From Gammaproteobacteria bacterium (GTDB taxonomy: Bacteria; Pseudomonadota; Gammaproteobacteria; Chromatiales; Chromatiaceae), in the NCBI GenBank assembly GCA_008080925.1, contig VMDJ01000024.1, positions 1-6,122 of the forward strand: 6,122 nt of DNA, in the 5' to 3' direction. The notes under the pieces were generated by a model. That model saw only the letters and a program-made list of their open reading frames with translations. It did no database searches and was not told the origin of the DNA. The position numbers and the translations under genes are program-made. Positions 1 through 6,122 of this stretch are shown piece by piece (the first letter of the stretch is position 1; every line of letters starts with the position of its first letter).

Positions 1-50
1 AAGGAGTCCTCAACCGAGGTGATTCCACAGATTTTGATTCGAGTTCGCAT
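1..50 (-). CDS. trpF: Phosphoribosylanthranilate isomerase, N-terminal fragment (runs off the window)
   Basis: The minus strand from an ATG at 50-48 reads MRTRIKICGITSVEDS before the window ends, so only 16 codons are visible. The KICGIT segment is the hallmark first beta strand of TrpF. Its cysteine (residue 8 here) is the known general base of the Amadori-type isomerisation of N-(5-phosphoribosyl)anthranilate in tryptophan synthesis, a soluble (beta/alpha)8-barrel enzyme of the cytoplasm. The gene context agrees, because trpF follows truA in Pseudomonas-type genomes. The chosen ATG gives the usual very short lead before the RIKICG strand. No good Shine-Dalgarno sequence precedes it; the best is a weak TAAG. 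An in-frame GTG at 77-75 would give a nine-residue extension and is less likely. The fragment is too short to judge whether the gene is intact. Confidence 0.88.
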   Translation of the reverse strand, partial: MRTRIKICGITSVEDS

Positions 51-59
51 AAGAAGCTT

Positions 60-89
60 ATTATGAAGGAAAAGCACCCTGCTTGACGA
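60..89 (-). promoter_or_regulatory. Possible weak sigma-70-like promoter before trpF
   Basis: On the minus strand CATAAT (65-60) matches five of six bases of the -10 consensus. TCGTCA (89-84), 18 bases upstream, matches four of six bases of the -35 consensus. The predicted start of transcription would fall only a couple of bases before the trpF ATG, giving an almost leaderless mRNA, which could fit the missing Shine-Dalgarno sequence. The match is weak and short AT-rich hexamers are common by chance, so this is a tentative call. Confidence 0.18.
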
Positions 90-115
90 TGCAAAACCAC
101 CGTTAATTCAGGGTG
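75..115 (-). terminator. Two-tier hairpin in the truA-trpF gap, possible weak terminator
   Basis: The outer arms 115-109 and 81-75 on the minus strand (CACCCTG / CAGGGTG) form a perfect 7-bp stem. Inside it, 103-98 and 91-86 (ACGGTG / CATCGT) form a 6-bp stem with one G-U pair around a six-base loop. Unpaired bases between the two tiers number five on one side and four on the other. The minus-strand RNA continues CUUUUCC after the outer stem, so the U run is only four bases. It lies 12 bases after the truA stop codon, where a terminator is expected, but the U run is poor. It may instead be an attenuating or stabilising structure in the trpF leader. Confidence 0.38.
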
Positions 116-127
116 TGATCAGGTCAA

Positions 128-916
128 TTAAGGCTGAATGGGAAATCCGCTCGTTGATGCCGCAGGTAAATCATATTCCGCAGGATATTCGACCTGCTCA
201 AAATACAAACCCTCCGGAGGTGATGTCACACCGCCCAAGGTCCGATCACGCAGCTCTAGAACCGTCTTCGCCCAATCGGCTGGCTGATCTTCACGTCCAA
301 TCGCCATCAACACACCGGCAATATTGCGCACCATGTGATGCAAGAATGCATTCGCATGCACAGTCATCACGATAAACTCATTTCGGCGCTCCACCGAAAT
401 GGAATGTAACGTTCTGATCGGACTTTTTGCCTGGCAACCCAGGGCCCGATAACTCGAAAAGTCATGTTCTCCCACCAAAGCCTGAGCCGCTTGATGCATA
501 AGATCTGCATTTAAGGGGCGATGAATCCAGGTAACACGGCCAGCCAATGGCGCCGAGCGTGCGGTTCGATTCAGAATAAAATATCGATACTTGCGACTAA
601 TCGCCGAAAAGCGTGCACTGAAGTCTTCATCGACCTCTTTCGCCCATGTCACGCTGACATCATCAGGCAGATTGACGTTACAACCGAGCACCCAATTTCT
701 TGAGGTACGTTGCGCATCGGTATCGAAATGAACCACCTGACCTAAACCATGCACACCGGTATCCGTTCGACCTGCACATACGACACGAACAGGATGGTTT
801 GCGACTTTCGCTAGGGCTTGTTCAAGTGAGGTTTGAACCGTACGCACACCCTCTTCTTGCGCTTGCCAGCCATGAAAGCGACTTCCGTCATATTCAACGC
901 CGAGCGCAATGCGCAT
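128..916 (-). CDS. truA: tRNA pseudouridine(38-40) synthase TruA
   Basis: TruA converts uridines 38, 39 and 40 in the anticodon stem-loop of many tRNAs to pseudouridine, acting as a cytoplasmic homodimer without cofactor. The 262-residue product is of usual family length (about 260-270) and begins directly with the first core strand, MRIALGVEYDG. The signature segment AGRTDTGVHGLGQVVHF at 48-64 contains the catalytic aspartate D52, corresponding to the nucleophile D60 of the E. coli enzyme. The family blocks RKYRYFIL (108-115), GEHDFSSYRA (149-158) and FLHHMVRNIAG (191-201) follow in order. The ATG lies two bases after the fimV stop codon, and its ribosome binding site is inside fimV, so the genes are probably co-transcribed and translationally coupled. 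This arrangement is common in pseudomonads and implies no functional link to pili. The frame is intact with no missing key residue. Confidence 0.97.
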   Translation of the reverse strand: MRIALGVEYDGSRFHGWQAQEEGVRTVQTSLEQALAKVANHPVRVVCAGRTDTGVHGLGQVVHFDTDAQRTSRNWVLGCNVNLPDDVSVTWAKEVDEDFSARFSAISRKYRYFILNRTARSAPLAGRVTWIHRPLNADLMHQAAQALVGEHDFSSYRALGCQAKSPIRTLHSISVERRNEFIVMTVHANAFLHHMVRNIAGVLMAIGREDQPADWAKTVLELRDRTLGGVTSPPEGLYFEQVEYPAEYDLPAASTSGFPIQP

Positions 917-918
917 CC

Positions 919-2940
919 TTACTCAAGCTCCTTCAATAAGCGACGAGCTTCATCACGCAACTCTTCAGGTGCTTCTTCAATTAGCTCATGCAACAGCTGT
1001 AGCGCACCATCCTTGTCACCCATGTCTAAATAGGTATCCACAAGATTCCACTTAAGATCAAATTCATCCGCGACTTGGCGTTCTTGACCATCGTTAAACA
1101 GACTATCGATTGCTGACTGGGTTTGCGTATCAAAGTTAGCATCAGCCGCTTTTACATCATCGGATTGGATATCACTCTGACTCACAGCTTGGTTCAATTG
1201 TTCTGCCGACTGACCTTCCGGTAAAGCGATCTCCAACGTGTTCACATCCGATGATGACCCAGGCGACTGATCAACGGCATCCGCATCAGTGGTCAACGAC
1301 TCAAGATCTGCACTGGAAGCACGTGGCGGGTCAACCGGCTCAGGCTTATGGCCTGCCACAAGGAATAGATAATGGTCAGGTCGTAATTGATGTCCCATCT
1401 CAACGACTTCTTTCCATTTCTCACGATCAGACAAGTCTTGTTGCAGACTCGCCATTTCTTCCGCCACGCGAATAAATTGATCGACTTGATTCGACAAGAA
1501 GAAGACACGTAACAAAGCATGACCAACCTGTAGGCTGTCGTAGTCACTATCGAGGGCTGCATGAAGTGCTTTTTCAGCTTCTGGGTATTGCTTCTGTTCG
1601 ATAAACAGATGAGCAATCTCCAACAAATCACCTTCTGTTGGTATCTCAATGTCGTCTGTTCCCTGGCCTGAACTCAGTGGCGCTTGATCGACTTTTGCTA
1701 TTGTCGTTTCTGCCTTAGGTGAGCTTGAGAACAAGCGAACAAACACACCCACAATAACAACTAACATTGCCAGCAAAACGACATCCGCAAATTGACTGAC
1801 CTTTTCAGGTAAGCTTTTTGATGTCCATTCGCGAGCCTTATCCCAAAGATCAGTCACAACCTTTTCACTGATCTCGAATTTCTCAACCGGCTGAGCCGAG
1901 CCATCAGCATTTGCCGGAGGTTCAATCGCTTTCTCAGCATCTGGCGTAGCATTTACCTGCATTCGCGCAAGCTCTTCGTCTTGCACTGAGAGCAGTTTTT
2001 GCATGTCAGTCACCTGCTCTTTCAGCAAGATCACCTCTTCCTCTAATCGCTCATTAGTCAGCTGCTTAGCGGCAACATCTTCCTGCAGCAAATTAATTGC
2101 TTGCGATTCTTGGTCAACGACTTCGCCTTCGGATTGAACTACACCTGCTTGTCCTTCAGCACCTTCTTCAATCGGCGTTGCTATCTGTAGATAATCCGAC
2201 TGCTCAACAACGGGGGCGATACCGATCTCACTCTGCGCAGACGTTTTGTTTAAGCCACGAATCTCATCCCACTGTTGCATTTGCGCCGTGAAATGACGAC
2301 CCGCTTCACCTCGTGAGATCAAACGCACTTGCTCAGCCTGAGGTAACTGAAGAATTGCACCTGTTCGCATTAAATTGACGTTGTCTTTGATGAAGGCTTC
2401 ACGGTTGTTCATATGCAACGCCATCATCATTTGCGTCATGCTGACATCACTCGCCTTATGCTCCATCGCAATCTGACTGAGCGTATCGTCTTTCCGTACG
2501 ATCACTGTCGCTGAAGATGTTTGTGCTAGCTCAACTGCCACCGAAGAAGCCGCAGCCGTATCAGGAAGCTTTAAGCTAATGGTGTATTCACTTTGAAGCT
2601 GACCTTGTGGCCACGCCATATCAACCAAGAACTGCATGAAATCAGCACTAATCGGCTCTTTGGATGTCACACGCACAACTGCATCATGCTCAACTGATGA
2701 CTGCACTCGAAACGCTAGCTGAGATAAGTTTTGTTCAAACGGAATCTGTGCAGCGTCATGCGCTTCCGCGGATGCTAATTCAACTTTAATCGTTGTTAGA
2801 TCAACCTCACCCAGATTCACCAACACGATACGCGCATCAAGTGGCTCGCCCTGTTCAGACTTGAGTTCTAGCTCGCCAAAACCTAGCGACAATACGCTGT
2901 GCGAGATAAGCAAAGAGAGTGCTAATAAAAAACGCTTCAT
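919..2940 (-). CDS. fimV: FimV/HubP-family polar inner-membrane protein
   Basis: FimV proteins are polar organisers that bind peptidoglycan in the periplasm and recruit or regulate type IV pilus, chemotaxis and related machinery from the cytoplasmic face. This 673-residue protein starts with a signal-like peptide (K2-R3, hydrophobic 4-19, likely cleavage after S18). The family N-terminal block follows at about 19-126, beginning LGFGELELKS and containing FLVDMAWPQGQL (104-115). A LysM-like domain lies at about 146-199 (DDTLSQIA near its start, LQLP at its end). A predicted coiled coil spans about 284-327, and one membrane segment about 385-403. The cytoplasmic part has a TPR-like helical region (436-530), an acidic Ser/Asp-rich linker (about 540-620) and the conserved C-terminal FimV motif (626-673, containing FDLKWNLVDTYLDMGD). 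Pseudomonas FimV has about 920 residues and Vibrio HubP is longer, so this one is compact. The start has GGAAG four bases upstream. A hairpin separates it from asd. Confidence 0.95.
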   Translation of the reverse strand: MKRFLLALSLLISHSVLSLGFGELELKSEQGEPLDARIVLVNLGEVDLTTIKVELASAEAHDAAQIPFEQNLSQLAFRVQSSVEHDAVVRVTSKEPISADFMQFLVDMAWPQGQLQSEYTISLKLPDTAAASSVAVELAQTSSATVIVRKDDTLSQIAMEHKASDVSMTQMMMALHMNNREAFIKDNVNLMRTGAILQLPQAEQVRLISRGEAGRHFTAQMQQWDEIRGLNKTSAQSEIGIAPVVEQSDYLQIATPIEEGAEGQAGVVQSEGEVVDQESQAINLLQEDVAAKQLTNERLEEEVILLKEQVTDMQKLLSVQDEELARMQVNATPDAEKAIEPPANADGSAQPVEKFEISEKVVTDLWDKAREWTSKSLPEKVSQFADVVLLAMLVVIVGVFVRLFSSSPKAETTIAKVDQAPLSSGQGTDDIEIPTEGDLLEIAHLFIEQKQYPEAEKALHAALDSDYDSLQVGHALLRVFFLSNQVDQFIRVAEEMASLQQDLSDREKWKEVVEMGHQLRPDHYLFLVAGHKPEPVDPPRASSADLESLTTDADAVDQSPGSSSDVNTLEIALPEGQSAEQLNQAVSQSDIQSDDVKAADANFDTQTQSAIDSLFNDGQERQVADEFDLKWNLVDTYLDMGDKDGALQLLHELIEEAPEELRDEARRLLKELE
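928..933 (-). promoter_or_regulatory. Shine-Dalgarno of truA, inside the fimV coding sequence
   Basis: AAGGAG on the minus strand overlaps the codons for the last lysine and glutamate of FimV. It stands 11 bases before the truA ATG, slightly farther than ideal. The nearer AAGG within the stop region (TAAGGATG) abuts the ATG and is too close to serve. The position supports the truA start and suggests that ribosomes finishing fimV help initiate truA. Confidence 0.7.
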
Positions 2941-2952
2941 TCAACTTCCACG

Positions 2953-2976
2953 AAAAAGCGGCACAAGGGCCGCTTT
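2953..2976 (-). terminator. Probable rho-independent terminator or attenuator between asd and fimV
   Basis: On the minus strand, AAAGCGGC (2976-2969) pairs perfectly over 8 bp with GCCGCTTT (2962-2955) around the six-base loop CCTTGT. The T run covers 2957-2953, five bases of which three belong to the stem. It begins only three bases after the asd stop codon. The form is that of an intrinsic terminator for the leu-asd transcript, though the T run is short. In the plus direction there is no useful T run after the stem, so it acts on the minus strand only. Only 12 bases lie between its end and the fimV ATG, and these carry the fimV ribosome binding site. No separate fimV promoter can fit after it, so partial read-through (attenuation) or initiation inside asd is likely. 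Confidence 0.62.
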
Positions 2977-2979
2977 AGA

Positions 2980-4101
2980 TTATTGCTCAATCAAGATACG
3001 AAGCATACGACGCAATGGTTCCGCCGCACCCCAAAGCAATTGGTCACCTACCGTAAAGGCATTCAAAAACTCTGGGCCCATATTCAATTTACGCAAACGA
3101 CCCACGGGCACTGTTAAAGTGCCGGTGACAGCCGCAGGACTGAGTTCCTTCATTGTGATCTGGCGATCGTTAGGGACCACTTTTGACCACTGATTCGCCT
3201 CATCCAGCATTTGCTCGATCTCGTCGATTGGTACATCTTTCTTCAATTTAATGGTCAATGCTTGGCTGTGACAACGCATCGCACCGATACGCACACAGGT
3301 GCCATCAATTGGAATCTGACGATCGCTACGACCCAAAATCTTGTTGGTCTCAGCAACGGCTTTCCATTCTTCTTTTGATTGACCATTCTCAAGCGCCACA
3401 TCAATCCAAGGAATCAAGCTACCTGCCAATGGCACACCAAAATTTTCGGTTGGGAATGCTGATGAACGCATGTCATCAGTGACCACACGGTCAATATCCA
3501 AAATTGCAGATGAAGGATCATCTAATAAGCTCGCTGAGGTATCACGCAGATGACCCATCTGGTTAAGCAGCTCGCGCATGTTGCGAGCGCCTGCACCTGA
3601 CGCTGCTTGATAGGTCATGGCCGTCATCCATTCAACCAAGTCATGCTTGAACAAGCCACCTAAGCCCATCAACATCAAGCTCACGGTGCAGTTACCACCA
3701 ATGAAGTCCTTCTTACCGCTAGCTAAAGCTGAATCAATCACATCACGGTTTACTGGATCCAAAACGATCACGCTGTCATCCGCCATACGCAATGACGATG
3801 CCGCATCAATCCAATAGCCTTTCCAACCCGCTTTACGTAAATCTTCAAAAACTGACTTGGTGTAATCACCACCCTGACAGGTCACGATCGCGTCCATCGC
3901 CATCAATTCATTGATGTCAGAGGCATCTTTTAGTGGCGCTGAACCTTTACCCACATCAGGACCTGCCTCGCCGACCTGTGAGGTCGTAAAGAACACAGGC
4001 TCTTCAATGTGTGCAAAATCATTCTCCGCTTGCATGCGTTCCATCAATACGGAACCCACCATGCCGCGCCAACCTACAAAACCTACACGCTTAATTGTCA
4101 T
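2980..4101 (-). CDS. asd: Aspartate-semialdehyde dehydrogenase
   Basis: Asd reduces L-aspartyl-4-phosphate with NADPH to L-aspartate 4-semialdehyde, the branch point to diaminopimelate/lysine, threonine and methionine. It works as a cytoplasmic dimer. The 373-residue product resembles the E. coli-type enzyme (about 367 residues). The nucleotide-binding loop GFVGWRGMVGSVL is at 7-19. The segment GGNCTVSLMLMGLGGLF (135-151) carries the catalytic nucleophile C138, and TYQAASGAGARNMREL (163-178) follows, with the conserved glutamine Q165. The segment RIGAMRCHSQALTIKL has substrate-binding R271 and acid-base H278. The ATG is preceded by AAGGA, which overlaps the leuB stop codon (TAAGG), with an 11-base gap, so asd is probably translated from the leuCDB transcript. 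Pseudomonas aeruginosa carries a second asd-like gene next to this locus; only one copy is seen here. The frame is intact. Confidence 0.97.
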   Translation of the reverse strand: MTIKRVGFVGWRGMVGSVLMERMQAENDFAHIEEPVFFTTSQVGEAGPDVGKGSAPLKDASDINELMAMDAIVTCQGGDYTKSVFEDLRKAGWKGYWIDAASSLRMADDSVIVLDPVNRDVIDSALASGKKDFIGGNCTVSLMLMGLGGLFKHDLVEWMTAMTYQAASGAGARNMRELLNQMGHLRDTSASLLDDPSSAILDIDRVVTDDMRSSAFPTENFGVPLAGSLIPWIDVALENGQSKEEWKAVAETNKILGRSDRQIPIDGTCVRIGAMRCHSQALTIKLKKDVPIDEIEQMLDEANQWSKVVPNDRQITMKELSPAAVTGTLTVPVGRLRKLNMGPEFLNAFTVGDQLLWGAAEPLRRMLRILIEQ

Positions 4102-4112
4102 TTTATTTTTCC

Positions 4113-5186
4113 TTACAGCGCTGCAACGACGGCATCACCCATCGCTTCACAATTCACTTCGGTCATACCATCAGACATGATGTCCGGCGTACGCAAACCT
4201 TGATCCAGAACTTTATTAACCGCCGCTTCAATACGATCAGCCATGGCTTCTTCATTCAGGCTATAACGCAACATCATGGCGGTCGATAGAATCGTAGCTA
4301 ATGGATTAGCGACACCCTTGCCTGCGATATCCGGTGCTGAACCGTGAATTGGCTCGTACATACCCTGACCTTTTTCATTCAGTGATGCAGAACCCAGCAT
4401 ACCGATAGAACCGGTCAACATAGCGGCACAGTCAGATAAGATGTCACCAAACATATTGGTGGTCACCATCACGTCAAATTGCTTTGGCCACTTCACCAAT
4501 TGCATCGCAGCGTTATCCACATACATGTGGCTCAACTCAATCTCTGGGTACTCGCTCTCAACGATACGCGTCGCCACTTCACGCCACAGCTCAGTCACCT
4601 CAAGTACGTTCGCTTTATCGACAGAACACAGTTTCTTGCCACGTTTCATTGCGATATCACAAGCAGAACGCACAATGCGCTCGATCTCATGCTCTGCATA
4701 AACCAAAGTGTTAAAGCCTTGCTTCTCACCATTCTCAAGCTCACGAATACCGCGTGGTTGACCAAAGTAAATGCCACCGGTCAATTCACGCACGATCATG
4801 ATGTCCAAGCCCGCAACAATCTCAGGCTTAAGTGAAGACGCATCAGCTAACTGTGGTGCCAAAACCGCAGGACGCAGGTTCGAGAACAAACCCAACTCTG
4901 AGCGCAAACCTAGCAAACCTTTCTCAGGGCGAACTGAGATATCTAATGACTCCCATTTATAGCCGCCTACAGCTCCTAGCAAAATGGCATCTGCTTCACG
5001 CGCCATATCCAAGGTGGCCTCTGGCAGAGGTGTACCGGTTGCATCATAAGCTGCACCGCCAACCAGACCTTCATCTAATTCAATATCTAGACCTTCGCCA
5101 ACTAACTTATCAAGGACCTTGACCGCCTCAGCAACAATCTCTGGACCAATGCCATCTCCTGGCAGTACCAATACTCGTTTAGTCAT
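4113..5186 (-). CDS. leuB: 3-Isopropylmalate dehydrogenase
   Basis: LeuB oxidises and decarboxylates (2R,3S)-3-isopropylmalate with NAD+ to give 2-oxoisocaproate, the immediate precursor of leucine; it is a cytoplasmic homodimer that needs Mg2+ or Mn2+. The 357-residue length is normal for the family. The N-terminal LPGDGIGPEI is at 8-17. Substrate-binding arginines lie in GLRSELGLFSNLRP (R95, R105) and RELTGGIYFG (R133, with catalytic Y140). VDKANVLEV carries catalytic K191. Metal-binding aspartates are D224 (YVDN) and D248/D252 (FGDILSD). The NAD-binding loop HGSAPDIAGKGVANP spans 281-295, with D286 typical of NAD rather than NADP preference. The ATG has AAGGA seven bases upstream, and leuD ends 14 bases before it. 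No promoter is evident in that gap, which supports co-transcription with leuCD and asd. Confidence 0.98.
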   Translation of the reverse strand: MTKRVLVLPGDGIGPEIVAEAVKVLDKLVGEGLDIELDEGLVGGAAYDATGTPLPEATLDMAREADAILLGAVGGYKWESLDISVRPEKGLLGLRSELGLFSNLRPAVLAPQLADASSLKPEIVAGLDIMIVRELTGGIYFGQPRGIRELENGEKQGFNTLVYAEHEIERIVRSACDIAMKRGKKLCSVDKANVLEVTELWREVATRIVESEYPEIELSHMYVDNAAMQLVKWPKQFDVMVTTNMFGDILSDCAAMLTGSIGMLGSASLNEKGQGMYEPIHGSAPDIAGKGVANPLATILSTAMMLRYSLNEEAMADRIEAAVNKVLDQGLRTPDIMSDGMTEVNCEAMGDAVVAAL

Positions 5187-5200
5187 AGTGATTCCTTAAA

Positions 5201-5836
5201 TCAGTTAAATAGCCAAGGCGTATTTTGCTTCGCCTTTTCTTCATAGGTTTTGATGTCATCAACATGCTGCAAGGTCAGACCAATGTCATCAAGACCTTCT
5301 AGCAAACAATGCTTACGGAATGGATCTACATCAAATGAAATCGTTTCATTACCAACGCTCAGCGTTTGAGAACCAAGATCGACTTCAATTTTGAGTGCTT
5401 CTGGGCCATTTGCTTTTGCAAACAAAGCATCAACCGTTTGTGCATCCAAAATGATTGGTAGCAAACCATTTTTAAAACTGTTGTTGAAAAAGATATCCGC
5501 AAAGCTTGGCGCGATAATCACTTTAAAACCGTAATCCTCTAGCGCCCATGGCGCGTGCTCACGCGATGAGCCACAACCGAAGTTTTCACGAGCCAATAAA
5601 ATCTGCGCACCTGCGTAACGTGGATCATTGAGAACGAAGTCAGGGTTTAATGGACGCTTGCTGTTATCCATACCTGGCTCGCCATGATCGAGATAACGCC
5701 ACTCATCAAATAAATTAGGACCAAAGCCTGTACGTTTGATCGACTTTAAAAATTGCTTTGGGATGATCGCATCGGTATCAACATTCGAGCGATCCAAAGG
5801 ACAAACAACACCGTTAAAAACTGTGAACTTTTCCAT
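5201..5836 (-). CDS. leuD: 3-Isopropylmalate dehydratase small subunit
   Basis: LeuD is the swivelling small subunit of isopropylmalate isomerase. With LeuC it interconverts 2- and 3-isopropylmalate through dehydration and rehydration, in the cytoplasm. The 211-residue protein is of the longer bacterial type (about 200-215 residues). The N-terminal segment contains VDTDAIIPKQFLK (19-31), and the substrate-binding loop ENFGCGSSREHAPWAL (84-99) is intact. The remainder matches the family, including FADIFFNNSFKNGLLPI. The ATG has a strong AGGAG that begins at the last base of the leuC stop codon (TAAGGAGAGCCGAGATG), with an 11-base gap, so the two subunits are probably made together by coupled translation. 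In some Pseudomonas genomes a methyltransferase gene separates leuD from leuB; here leuB follows directly. Confidence 0.98.
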   Translation of the reverse strand: MEKFTVFNGVVCPLDRSNVDTDAIIPKQFLKSIKRTGFGPNLFDEWRYLDHGEPGMDNSKRPLNPDFVLNDPRYAGAQILLARENFGCGSSREHAPWALEDYGFKVIIAPSFADIFFNNSFKNGLLPIILDAQTVDALFAKANGPEALKIEVDLGSQTLSVGNETISFDVDPFRKHCLLEGLDDIGLTLQHVDDIKTYEEKAKQNTPWLFN

Positions 5837-5847
5837 CTCGGCTCTCC

Positions 5848-6122
5848 TTATGCCAACGACGCAACGTCAGTGAAGTGACCGGCAACTGCCGCAGCCGCAG
5901 CCATCGCAGGACTTACTAGGTGCGTACGACCACCCTGACCCTGACGACCTTCAAAGTTACGATTTGAAGTTGAAGCGCAACGCTCACCTGGCTCAAGGCG
6001 GTCAGCATTCATTGCCAAGCACATCGAACAACCTGGCTCACGCCATTCAAAACCCGCTTCGGTGAAAATCTTATCCAAGCCTTCTGATTCAGCTTGCTGC
6101 TTAACCAAACCCGAACCCGGCA
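5848..6122 (-). CDS. leuC: 3-Isopropylmalate dehydratase large subunit, C-terminal fragment
   Basis: This is the last 90 codons of LeuC, the iron-sulfur large subunit of isopropylmalate isomerase; the gene enters from the right edge. The visible protein reads PGSGLVKQQAESEGLDKI at its start and continues to a TAA at 5850-5848. The segment EPGCSMCLAMN holds two of the three cysteine ligands of the [4Fe-4S] cluster (codons at 6030-6028 and 6021-6019), equivalent to C407 and C410 of E. coli LeuC. It is followed by the aconitase-family segment STSNRNFEGRQGQG and then THLVSPAMAAAAAVAGHF. The TTG at 6108-6106 is an internal leucine codon (in GSGLVKQ), not a start, since the frame continues upstream to the edge. 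The full protein is expected to be about 470 residues. The gene heads the leuCDB cluster here. Confidence 0.98.
   Translation of the reverse strand, partial: PGSGLVKQQAESEGLDKIFTEAGFEWREPGCSMCLAMNADRLEPGERCASTSNRNFEGRQGQGGRTHLVSPAMAAAAAVAGHFTDVASLA

Noticed and set aside
83..108. Plus-strand promoter in the truA-trpF gap (TTGACG followed by TTAATT)
   Set aside because: The spacing is only 14 bases and no plus-strand gene follows, so the match is probably chance.
1293..1649. Minus-strand open frame of 118 codons inside fimV
   Set aside because: It lies in another frame of fimV, has no family resemblance and a low-complexity, Cys/Leu/Arg-rich composition typical of a shadow frame; the fimV frame is clearly the coding one.
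2955..2976. Bidirectional terminator at the asd-fimV gap
   Set aside because: The plus-strand side has only three Ts, all in the stem, and there is no plus-strand gene to terminate.
2861..3193. Plus-strand open frame of 110 codons spanning the asd-fimV gap
   Set aside because: It runs antisense through the ends of both genes and the hairpin, with no domain signal or convincing start site.
4479..4835. Plus-strand open frame of 118 codons antisense to leuB
   Set aside because: It is entirely antisense to a conserved enzyme gene, has no recognisable motif, and overlaps other plus-strand frames over the same stretch, as expected for shadows.
5848..6108. An independent 86-codon gene starting at the TTG at 6108
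   Set aside because: The frame continues upstream to the window edge as LeuC sequence (PGSGL), and the TTG is an internal leucine codon.
1..6122. A novel defence, mobile or secondary-metabolism system hidden in the window
   Set aside because: Conserved housekeeping genes fill almost all of the sequence, the gaps are 2 to 77 bases, and no repeats, integrase, transposase or unfamiliar gene was found.

Overview
This is a slice of an ordinary chromosome, almost certainly from a gammaproteobacterium. Every gene lies on the minus strand, so transcription runs from position 6122 down to position 1. In that direction the order is leuC (3' end only), leuD, leuB, asd, fimV, truA and trpF (first 16 codons only). 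This order is characteristic of Pseudomonas and its relatives, including many marine Oceanospirillales-type bacteria. FimV itself is essentially restricted to gammaproteobacteria with type IV pili or polar organelles. Base composition is moderate rather than GC-rich as in Pseudomonas, which hints at a marine relative; that is inference, and I cannot name a genus.

Positions 6122 to 4113 hold the end of the leucine pathway. LeuC and LeuD form the two subunits of isopropylmalate isomerase, and LeuB is the dehydrogenase that acts next. The intergenic gaps are 11 and 14 bases, each with a clear ribosome binding site. After another 11 bases comes asd (4101 to 2980), aspartate-semialdehyde dehydrogenase, which feeds lysine, threonine, methionine and diaminopimelate synthesis. 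Together these four genes look like one amino-acid biosynthesis operon.

Between asd and fimV there are only 39 bases, but they contain a perfect 8-bp hairpin followed by a T run. This is a likely intrinsic terminator or attenuator. Next is fimV (2940 to 919), a compact FimV/HubP-family polar membrane protein. The tRNA pseudouridine synthase gene truA (916 to 128) begins two bases after the fimV stop codon, and its ribosome binding site lies inside the last fimV codons. A 77-base gap with a two-tier hairpin separates truA from trpF (tryptophan synthesis), which runs off the left edge.

All complete genes have intact reading frames, family-typical active-site motifs and normal starts. I found no mobile element, CRISPR array, tRNA, rRNA or sign of recent transfer. 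No gap longer than 77 bases lacks a gene, and I do not see a previously undescribed system here. The points worth a second look are the two intergenic RNA hairpins, the short FimV, and the fimV/truA junction.
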